The notes under the pieces are model-generated. The model did no database searches and was not told the DNA's origin. It saw only the letters and a list, made by a program, of their open reading frames with translations. From Sipunculus nudus (Eukaryota > Annelida > Sipuncula > Golfingiida > Sipunculidae), in the NCBI GenBank assembly GCA_026874595.1, contig CM049311.1:62707453-62771452 (forward strand): a stretch of DNA of 64,000 nt, given 5' to 3'. Of this stretch, positions 45,760-56,385 are shown in pieces. The translations under genes and the position numbers were made by a program. The stretch's first letter is position 1. Each line of letters starts with the position of its first letter.

Positions 45760-48700
45760 CTCGTGGTGCAAGATTAAGTTTTATATTGATGTAATTACTA
45801 ATTTGAGATGGATATTGATATAAGGGTGAATTGCACTATGATGAATAAAGGCTTTACCAATTTTATGAAAATGTTTTGAAGTTGTGACAAAAATTTTTTA
45901 AAATGACATGCTTGACCTGCTGGTATTAAATACTGTGCTATTTTTTTTACAGCCTTGTCACATCGAGGATTTAAATGGAAAAACTTCTTGGTCACATAAT
46001 CCGAAACTGAAATGAAACTCTGCAGTTATACATTTAAGCTAGCATTAAAAAATGAAGGCGGTTACCTCTACAAAAAAATCAGCCTTACACCAAAAGTTAA
46101 ACAGGACGGCATATAGTTTTATGCACTAATTACATTACATTTCATCTTTTTTTCCAGAAATTCCCTCATATCATGCATATTTTCAGCCTGAGTGTGAAAC
46201 ATGCTCCTTTGACATTCATTTCTGATTTAAATCTGCTCAATGCTCATCAAAATGTGTCCTGTATGGGCCCAGTTTACACCATTCTTTGATAGTTACGAAA
46301 GATTTATGCATCATATGCCATGACTCTGGTGTAGCTGACTTTAGTATTGATCTGACTATGATCCTTTTATTCTAGGTAAACTAATCAATGATTGTGAAGA
46401 CCAATCAATTATTGATAATTATTTTAGACAAATGTTCTGCTGAAGGCATTTTGTACAGACCACTGATGCTTTTTACAGTCTATATATCTTTCTCGAGCTT
46501 TCTTTCTATTATTAGCTGTTTACAGTTAGTCCAATCACTCTCCATATAATCCTGTTCCATACAGATAATAAGAGTCTGCTTCAATTTTGGCCTTTTAAGG
46601 TAAATAAAAAAGCCCCCAATATATATTACTGTGCAGTAATTGAAAAAAAGTATGATTATCATTTTTATGCCAGTGTGTGTTAGTGTAACTTATATAGTAT
46701 GCAAGCACTCAGAAAGGAGTGACATGGCTTACTTTGGAGAGTAATGATGATTGGTACACTGCAGGGCATTTTGTCATGAAGTTTTAGTGGTAACTGATTG
46801 CTTTTCTCCATGAAACAGTTGCAGAGCTACTGAACTAACTGTTCATTAGTAAAAATGTCATACATGCCACAGGTCCAGGCAGAAAGATACTTATAAATAA
46901 ATCCCCAATTACAATGGTCAGGTCACTAATAGAAAATATAGAAATATATAAAAATATATAAAAAAAATTAACCAATGTGTGACAGATGAAGCAATTTAAT
47001 GCTTCACCCATGCATATGCTACGGGCATGTATTATCAATATAAAATAGCAGTTGAACTATACCAATCTATACAGCCCCAATACAGCGTATTGTTTATCCT
47101 GTGTATGGTTATATATTGTGACTTATCTCATGGTTGAGATGATATTTGGTAAATACAATGATATTTTAACCATACACCTGATTTTTAATGCATATATATA
47201 TAACATGGCATTATGTATTACATGTAAACACTCTTTGTATGTATTGTCATGCTTATGCAGTCTTTGTGATATGTGGGGAATAATAGATCAAGGCATAGCT
47301 AAATCATGGGTGAGAGTGAGGATAAAATTGCTGCATAAAAACATAATCTTTATATTGTGTCATGTTAAATTGGAATGTAAATTTATACTGATACTTCTTA
47401 ATTATAATTAATTTTAATTGATAAAAATAGAATGATTATAAGCCATACATCTACATCTATAGTATTTTAAAGTCTTTTATATATATTATTAATGAACACT
47501 TAATATTAATGACTACAACACTCATAGAGATCAGAGAAATGTCATGATGTAAGATATCCCTCAAATTTGGTATTGTGTATTTAATCATGGATGATTGGAA
47601 GTTCTAGTTCCAACCGATGCTACATGGTGAATATATACTTATTTTAAAATGTGTATAGTGTCTGTAATTAGACCATGACTGACTGTCAGAACTTTCATTT
47701 CCCAGGGACCAACCATTTGTTCCTGTGTAGTGCTTGGGAGACTTCTGTGGAATCTTGGACAATAAACTTACCTGTGTCATCAGTTAATAATTAATGGGTT
47801 AGATGTCAGTCAGCAAACATAATTGGATTATCATCAGTCTGTTGCTTGCTCGAGTTATAAATAAGTTAAAGTTTACCTGTAAATCCTTTGCAGTAGTCAC
47901 CCTGTGTAATTGTGTATCTGGCTGCCAATTAAAATTGCTCTGTTTTATAACAATTGTTAATCATACAGATGCAATGTCTATCAAGATTTTATGCAGCTTT
48001 TATTGACTTAGACTTTTATTTGACAATGATCTACCACACCTGAATTTGAACTGATGGATACTGCAGAAATGTGCTGGTTTCATTTTGGAAATTAACACTG
48101 GGAAAAAATGAGTCTTTAGGTACTTGTAGATAATTCACCTGCCTAAACCTAAAAAATTCAGCTGTTTTGTCCTTTGACTTGTATTGAAATATAAAATTTA
48201 GATGTACTTCTGTATTTATTTGGGCTGTAAGATGCCAAAGCATAGTTCAGAGTCCAAACTAAGTCAGTGGTTGCACACAAACTTTACTGTTTAGCATTGA
48301 GGATTTTCATGCATGATGATAATCTTTTGTTAAGCTGGAAATGCATATACTTTTTGATGATATTAAATCAATTAATTATGAAATAGCTTACTTAAAATGT
48401 GTGAAAATGTGATAACATATATAGCTTGTACATGAGGGTGATTTAGTACTCTGTGGCAAATACTTCTGCACTTTAACTGGCAGGGATAACAAATTCAGTG
48501 AGAAGGATAAGTCAGTCCTGCTATGTGGACCATGAAGTAATGTGAATTATACCCTGGTAAAACTTGTAAACTGGGAATCTTACTTTTTGCCTACTGTGAA
48601 CAGATAGAGAAATATGGCAGCATACTTATATTCACATTCAAATATGAGACCTTACTTCATAGCATGGGCAAAAGTGAGAGGATAAAAATTAGTCATGCTG

Positions 48701-48830
48701 TGTTAGCAGATGTAACAGAGGAGTGCTTGTGGCTAACAGTTGTTATTCTGATTTTGTATGTTAATTTGATTGAGATAATAGGTCCTGATGTACAGCTTAG
48801 CTGACTGCCATGGCAGTGTTGGTGAAACTT
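45760..48830. other. unassigned non-coding DNA
   Basis: AT-rich, with only motif-free short frames, including the 119-codon AT-biased frame at 47052-47411. Confidence 0.5.
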
Positions 48831-48834
48831 TGTT

Positions 48835-48835
<1 letters not shown>

Positions 48836-48876
<41 letters not shown>
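48836..48876. repeat. AT microsatellite
   Basis: Nearly pure (AT)n of about 38 bases. Confidence 0.9.
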
Positions 48877-48877
<1 letters not shown>

Positions 48878-50205
48878 CATATACATAATATGCATCTTTT
48901 AGTTTAATTGAATATCCAGAAAGGGAAGGTTTCGTTAAAAAGTGCCTAAAATTTGGAGTAGTTCTGCAGAAAAATAAAAGTAAGTCATTAGCATTATATG
49001 TATACCTTATAATGTAGACTGATGAAACTGAATTAAGTAAACTTCTCCCCTTTCATGTTACATCTACAGTGACTATTTTTTGCCTATGTCAGTATTACCT
49101 CTGTTATTTTTACCATCTTTATTTTTAGCCACCCTCATTTTACCTGTGGCATAGTTACCTGCCATTGCTCATGTGCCAACATTTGTACACAGATACCGTG
49201 CACACTGACTTGGCACAAGGCTTACATGTAGTCTAAATGAATGGAAACCCAATAAAACACAAATGTAGCCCTTATCCCATTTAATGAATTTTTGTCATGG
49301 ATACACAGAATAAGATCCAAGTTTGTAGTAAATCTTCTTATAACTTAACTTTAAATAGTGACAAGAGTGATAATAGGGGTTGATGAGACATTTTGAAGAA
49401 GACCCAATGAAGATAAACCCCCTTCCCCTCCCTCCTAGGTTTAAACTTTTTCATCACTGCTGAGTTTTGAGATAAGATGACATCAGATAATTTTATTAAG
49501 ATTGAAATCCTCATCATTAATATTACATCTCATTGTAATTATAAACTTGTTTGAACCATTATTTTTACAGTTTGCTCATACATTTTCATGTTTTCATTCT
49601 GTACATCAGTGGAATGACAGCTATTTAAATTCACCTAAAAATTCCTGCATGGTCATGAAATCCACTGTTCTGGTTGTGACATTGGGAGTTGAACCTTGTG
49701 AACTTTTAGACCCCATGACTGCCCAGAGTGTCCATTCTGAACACAAAAGATGTGTTGATGTTGAATTATCAGATCAATTCTAAGCAGGCCTGCTCAAACA
49801 GTCTTCACAGTGCTGAATAACCAGCCTTCCAGGAATCATCTGAAGGCTGTGTTGTATGGTGATCAGCTTGGCTGACTGCTTGACTGGGCAGATGGGACAG
49901 TTTGCAGCCAAATGCCTGGAACTGGCCATGGCCTGGGGGCTATCAACACTGGACATAGTGAAGATTTAAGCCAGAAATGGGAGGAATGTTGTGGCTGTAT
50001 GGAACATGTGCAGGTGATTTTCATGATAACCTGGACCAGCTCGCCTGATCTACTATTGACACCCACATAAATCACATTTCTTCAACGAGTGCATTAAGTC
50101 CTGTCATGGCTAAATTGGTCTCTGGAGTGGAGCTGTAGCAGTCTTTGGTGAAGCAGCTTTGCAGGACCTGAGAGCTGGATGAGGGAGATTCTGTGGCTCC
50201 AGCAG
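48877..50205. other. unassigned non-coding DNA
   Basis: No supportable feature. The 93-codon frame at 49502-49783 has no recognisable motif. Confidence 0.45.
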
Positions 50206-50212
50206 GAATCAA

Positions 50213-50440
50213 CGATTCCACTTCACTTGTGCTATATTTAAAGAAAAACATCTTGGTGGTCGATTCCAAGGTTCTGACATAAATGGGGAAACTATGAGGT
50301 GCAGGCCAAGAAATTAACATGGGCCTGCTGTCCCAATCACTTCAACTGTGATATGTAAAGAAATATATCTCAATAGTTGATTTCTGGTTTCAGCATAAAT
50401 GAGAATACCATGAGGTGCAGGCCATTAAATTAACACATTC
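50213..50440. repeat. diverged tandem duplication, period about 123 bp
   Basis: Two copies share TGTGCTATATTTAAAGAAA/TGTGATATGTAAAGAAA, ATCTTGGTGGTCGATTCC/ATCTCAATAGTTGATTTC and ATGAGGTGCAGGCCA..AAATTAACA. Non-coding. Confidence 0.75.
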
Positions 50441-51565
50441 CTCCTAGAATTCCATTTTGATGATTGCTACCCTGGTACATTTCAACCCTTGATTTGAATT
50501 CACCATTTAGTCAAGCCTTACCTTTTTGAATCTTTATCAAACGGAAATTATACCCTTGATTTTTTTACTACCATATTTCACTGAGCAGTTATAAGACCTA
50601 AGATGTGAATATCTGGTTAAAAGTTCTCTGATATGTGTATTTCATTTGGCTCTTGATTAATAAATTTCTTGGAATGGCCATTTCTTGGAATGGTACCTTG
50701 GTTGTTAATTTTGTATTAGGATACAGTACTAGCTGGATCACCAGCTGAAGTGTTGAATGCTAGGGTTATGATATCAGTTATATTTCAGATGTTTTAGGAA
50801 ACAGAATTTAAGTGGCTTTATTTGGTTTCTTTGTTTGAAGATAGGTTAGATTTTGGAATATTATTATTATATGTACATGTTCAGAGGACAATGACAAGTG
50901 TAACTTGCAGTTTTACATTAAATTGTAATATTGCAAAATTTTGCCTAATGTCTGTACCTATACAGAGGCAGTTGTAGATATATCATGTATTTTCTGTCTC
51001 AAATTTGAATCACATGTATATGCTTCATATACTAGAAAAAAATATATAAACATCAACAGAGATTCAACTCTCAGTTTACCTGTGAAAGTGTAATGATGCA
51101 TTAACTGTGTATATATTTGTCTCTTTTACTTGGAATGTGCAGCCGTTGTCATGTATTCAGCATGGTGTTTAAATTTGGTGCATATTTCTGCATCACTAAC
51201 AGTGCTATATTAAACCTTTTTTTTTGCATTTTGTAATGTCTCAGCTTTTTTTAATTTCTTATTCCTATGAAATCCATGAAAGTAAGTGTGAATGTACAGA
51301 CCTAATTGCCAGGGTCATATTTGATATATAAAAAGTTGTTTTCCCTCCAATTTACTTCACGCTTGCTGTGCACATGATGAAAGTATAATAGGCAAAAAAT
51401 AGCTTATTTTATCTATGCCGCCTATAATTACTAATAATACATATTATGTGATCAGAATCCTGGCTTAACTACATGTATGGTGAATGTTAGAACTGTGTTA
51501 TTCCAAAGTAACTGTTTTTTTTTTTTTTACTGAAATTAGCTGAATTATATTATATTGCACTCTGA
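50441..51565. other. unassigned non-coding DNA
   Basis: No gene, RNA or repeat recognised. Confidence 0.5.
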
Positions 51566-51570
51566 AACAT

Positions 51571-51690
51571 GATCGGGGTCTGGTCTGGTCAAGCCCAGAT
51601 CACAATTTGGATTTGGTCCGGCCTAAACCCCGATCAGGATTTGGTCTGGACCAATCACCAATTGGTCCAGATCTGGATATGGACCTTGAC
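51571..51690. repeat. GGTCTGG/GATCAGG-rich degenerate minisatellite
   Basis: In about 115 bases the words GGTCTGGTC, TGGTCCGG, TGGTCTGGACC and TGGTCCAGATC alternate with GATCGGGG, AGATCAC, CGATCAGG and AGATCTGG. The overlapping frame is an artefact of the repeat. Confidence 0.65.
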
Positions 51691-52070
51691 ATATATATGC
51701 ATAATCTCACACTATTCCTTCAGTTTGACTGAATACAAATGTTTCCAAGTTAAAACACCTACTGAACATGTTATTATGGTTCTGTGTGTGAGTAAACACA
51801 GTCCGCATGTAACTGTTTAACATAAGATTGCTAGATCAGAGGGCTGAAATTCTGCCTGGGAGACAACTCCCAAACAAGGAGAAGAAATATTAAATAAGAA
51901 ACACTCATGAAGACACACTGATGGGAGGCTTGCAAAATCTTGATTTGTGAAGTTGTGATGTATGACCACCAGGTGGCATGCACACAGTTTTGCACCACTG
52001 ATTGCACCTGATGCCATTAAATTATTTTTGAACAAAATACATGTAATGGCAAAAAAAAAACATATTTTAA
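51691..52070. other. unassigned non-coding DNA
   Basis: Nothing recognised before the truncated family A repeat starts. Confidence 0.45.
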
Positions 52071-52074
52071 GGGA

Positions 52075-52553
52075 AAACTTGGCATGTGTATACATCCCAC
52101 ATAGCTTTCTTGATTTTATGACAGGTGGCGCCACTGACATTGACATTCACGCTGTAGACATCCATGCTTATATCTCCGGACTCATTCGACCAATCAAGAA
52201 AATTTTTTTACACAAATGTAGCCCTTGGATAGCTTTATAACTGACACAAAAATGGTGGCGCCACCTGCAGCCATTTTTGCACAGCATCCATCTGTTTGTC
52301 TGCTGTGGGATAGAAATCACTCATATCTCTGCAGTGGTTTGACTTTTCCACCTGAAATTTTGCATGTGTATACATCTTGGATAGTTTCTCATTCAAATAA
52401 CAGGTGGCGCCACCTACAATCATGTTTACGTGGCAGAGATCCATTCTAATATGTTACACATGTAACTCTATTTCCCCTTGCCACTCAATCCATGCCTCAC
52501 TTCACCCGTCCTAGTCTGATTTTGGCGGATACATGTAGTCGCTTGTTGACTAC
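52075..52553 (+). mobile_element. hairpin-ended tandem-core repeat, family A copy 2 (5'-truncated)
   Basis: It matches the 27.3-28.7 kb element: ATACATCCCACATAGC, TTGCACAGCATCCATCTG, CACTCAATCCATGCCTCA and the right end TTTTGGCGGATAC plus a perfect 6-bp hairpin, GTAGTC-GCTTGTT-GACTAC (52535-52553). GGTGGCGCCACC lies at 52254-52265 and 52403-52414, with a one-base variant at 52124-52135. The left hairpin is missing. Confidence 0.75.
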
Positions 52554-52574
52554 CCGTATTCTGTTTATACTAAT

Positions 52575-52680
52575 ACTTAATATTTTATTAATATTGGTTA
52601 TTATTTTGATAATAATAATTATTATTATTTTCATTATTATTATTATCATCATCATTTTTATTATTAATTCATTCAGGAAA
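52575..52680. repeat. ATT/ATC trinucleotide-rich tract
   Basis: About 100 bases of interrupted (ATT)n with a short (ATC)n segment, directly between the family A and family B elements. Confidence 0.85.
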
Positions 52681-52732
52681 ACCATCAAGTAACAATAAAT
52701 ATATATACATTCAGTATACCATCATGAAACAA

Positions 52733-55700
52733 GTGACCCAGGGGTCATGACGCTCAGCTGACCAGGAAGACATTGACAAAAGTAATTTTATCATGTCAAA
52801 TTTGAATGAAATACTTTTTCCAAACTTGACCTTTTGTATAAAATCATCCAATATTCATTGGGGTACTATGGAGCTCTGTAGCATGAAGGATATGGGTAAC
52901 AGACACCTATTTTCAAGGTTTACAAGATGACTTTTCAGGGGTCTCGCAGCATGTCAAAAAATAAAATTCTAGGTCCAGTTATTCTGATTTGTGCCCTGTT
53001 AACAGATGACGAAATGTTCATTCTGGGGGGGTATTTCAAAGTCGCATAGGATGAAGGATATGGGTAACAGAGATGTAATTTCAGGTGCACAAGGAGACTT
53101 TTCAGGGGCCTCCCAGCATATCAAGAAAAGAGATTCTAGGTCAAGTCATTATAATTTGTGCTCTGTTAACAGATGACCAAATCTTTATTCTCGGGAGTAC
53201 TTCGGAGCCCCAGAGCATGAAGGATATGGGTAACAGGGACCTTATTTCGGGTTTACATGTAGACCTTTTATGGGCTTCCCTCGAGGTGAGGACAGAAGAT
53301 TCTAGGTCCAGTCATTATGATTTGTGCCCTGTTAATATATGACCAAATCTTTATTCTGGGGGGTACTTCAGGGCCCCATAGCTCACAGAATATGGGTAAC
53401 AGGGACCTTATTTCGGGTTTCCATGTAGACCTTTTATGGGCTTCCCTGGAGGTGAGGACAGAAGATTCTAGGTCCAGTCATTATGATTTGTGCCCTGTTT
53501 ACAGATGACCAAATGTTTAAAGATCACAAAAGTAGAGAAAAAAAATCGTAAAAAATAAAAAAAATATAGGCGGCGCCACCAATCTCCAGAAATTGTGAAA
53601 CACTCCATGATCAATATCCATGCAAAGAATCATGGTGATTAATGCATTAGTTGTTCAGATACTTGAGCTTTTGTATTAAATTTTGCATTATTCTGGGGGG
53701 TACTTCAGAACCCCATAGCTCGAAGAATATAGGTCACAGTGACCTAATTTCAGGTTTACAAGGAGAATTTCCATAGACATCCCAGGATTTCAAGTAAGAA
53801 GATTCCCGGTCTAGCGGTTACGATTTGTGCCCTGTTAACAGACAGAGGCCTGGATGGCCGGACTGACGACGGACAAAAGGTGATCCCTACAGCTCAGATG
53901 ACTTTCAGTCAGCTGAGCTAAAAATTGAAAAAATACAGGTGGCGCCACCAGAATGCAGAAACTGATGAAACATTTCATTATCTATATCCATGCAAAGAAT
54001 CATGGTGATCAATATAATAATTGTTCAGATACTTCAGCTTTTGTATCAAATTTTCCATTATTCTGGGGGGTACTTCGGAGCCCCATAGCTCAGAGGTTAT
54101 GGGTAACAGAGACCTAATTTCAAGTTTTTAAGGAAAGTTTTCATGGGCTCTCAGGATGTCAAGAGAGAAGATTCTAGGTCCAGTTGTTACAATTTGTGCC
54201 ATGTTAACAGATGACCGCATCTTATGAGGTCTCAAAAATAGAGAAAAAAATTCGTAAAAATAAAAAAATACAGGTGGCGCCACCATACTGCAGAAACTGA
54301 TGACACATTCCATGATCAATATCCATGCAAAGAATCATGGTGATCACTGCAATAGTTGTTTAGATACTTGAGGTTTTGTATCAAATTGTCCATTATTCTG
54401 AGGGATACTTCAGATGACTTACAGTCAGCTGAGCTAAAAACACTTAATGGTCAATATCCATGCAAAGAATCATGATGATCTCCATATTAGTTGTTCAGAT
54501 ACTTCAGCTTTTGTATCAAATTGTCCATTATTCTGAGGGATACTTCAGAGTCCTATAGCTTGAAGGATATGGGTAACAGAGACCTAATTTCAAGTTTCCA
54601 CAAGCACTCTTCATGGGCCTCCTTGCATGACAAGAATGAAGTTTCTAGGTCCAGTTGTTGCAATTTGTACCCTCTTGATAGATAACAAAGGTGGCTCCAC
54701 CAGTCTGCAGGAACTGATAACATCTCATAATCAATATGTATGCCAAAAATCATGACCATCAGTCAAGTATTTAATGAGATATTGAAGTTTCTGTTTGAAA
54801 TTTTTGACTACTCTGGGGGGGTATTTGGGGCCCCATTGCTCGAAGGATATGGGTAACAGAGACCTAATTTCTGGTTTTTCATAGGTCTTCTAGTGTGTTG
54901 AGAATGAAGATTCTAGGTCCGATGTTACTATTTGTGCCATGCTAACAGATGACCGCATCCTTAAAGGTCTCAAAAATTGAGGAAAAAATCGTAAAAAATC
55001 GAACGATACAGGTGGCGCCACCAGTCTGCAGGAACAGATGACACATCTCATGATCAATAGTTATGCCACAAATCATGACCATCATTCAAGTAGTTAATGA
55101 GATATTGAAGTTTTTGTATGAAATTTTTTACTTTTCTTGGGGGTACTTTAGGGCTCCATAGCTCGAAGAATATGGGTAACAGAGACCTAATTTTGGTTTC
55201 CATGGAGACTTTTCATAGGTCTCTCAGTGTGTCGAGAATGAAGATTCTAGGTCCAGTCCTTGTGATTTGTGCCACGTTAACAGATGACAGCATCCTTAAA
55301 GGTCTCAAAAATAGAGGAAAAAATCGTAAAAAATCAAACAATACAGGTGGCGCCACAAGTCTGCAGGAACTGATGGAACATTTCATAATCAATATGTATG
55401 CCAAAAATCATGACCATCAGTGATGTAGTTATTGAGATATTGAAGTTTTTGTATGAAATTTTTTTGACTACTCGGGGGGGGGGGTACTTTGGGGCCCCAT
55501 AGCTCGAAGGATATGGTTAACAGAGACCTAATTTCTGGTTTCCATGGAGACTTTTCATAGGTCTCTCAGTGTGTCAAGAATGAAGATTCTAGGTCCAGTC
55601 TTTATGATTTGTGCCTTGTTAACAGATGTTTACATTTTGAAAGGTCTCAAAAATAGAGAAAAAAATCGTAAAAAATTGAACGATACAGGTGGCGCCACCA

Positions 55701-56385
55701 GTCTGCAGGAAGTGATGGAACATCTCATGATCAATATATATGACAAAAATCATGACCATCAGTCAAGTATTTAATGAGATATTGAAGTTTTTGTTTGAAA
55801 TTTTTTACTTTTCTGGGGGGTAGTTTGGGGCCCCATAGCTGGAAGGATATGGGTAACAGAGACCTAATTTCTGGTTTCCATGGAGACTTTTCATAGGTCT
55901 CTCAGTGTGTCGAGAATGAAGATTCTAAGTCCAGTCATTACGATTTGTGCCTTGTTAACAGATGTTCACATTTTTAAAGGTCTCAAAAATAGAGAAAAAA
56001 ATTCGTAAAAAATCGAAAAATACAGGTGGCGCCACCAGTCTTCAGGAACTGATGGAACCTCTCATGATCAATATGTATGCCAAAAATCATGACCATCAGT
56101 CAAGTTGTTAATGAGATATTGAAGTTTTTGTATGAAATTTTGGACTTTTCTGGGGGGTACTTTGGGGCCCCATAGCTCGAAGGATATGGGTAACAGAGAC
56201 CTAATTTCTGGTTTCCAAGGAGATTTTTCATGGACCTCCCAGGATGTCAAGTAAGAAGATTCCAGTTCTAGCGGTTACGATTTGTGCCTGGTTAACGGAC
56301 AGACGGACAGACAGACGGACAGACGGACGACGGACAAAGAGTGATCACTATAGCTCAGATGACTATCAGTCAGCTGAGCTAAAAA
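52733..56385 (-). mobile_element. hairpin-ended tandem-core repeat array, family B
   Basis: Reading the minus strand, the element starts at 56385 with TTTTTAGCTCAGCTGACT (hairpin with AGTCATCTGAGCTA) and a (GTCC/GTCT)n run. It ends at about 52733 with CAGCTGAGCG and TGACCCCTGGGTCA, then CTTG. Between them are about ten units of roughly 338 bp, plus half-units of about 165 bp at 53020-53350. Unit landmarks on the + strand are CTGGGGGGTACTT at about 53351, 53692, 54060, 54812, 55134, 55474, 55813 and 56149. Copies of the hairpin end also occur inside (53892-53925 and 54411-54437). No transposase or Rep frame was seen, so it is non-autonomous; the 60-100-codon frames are repeat artefacts. Confidence 0.75.
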
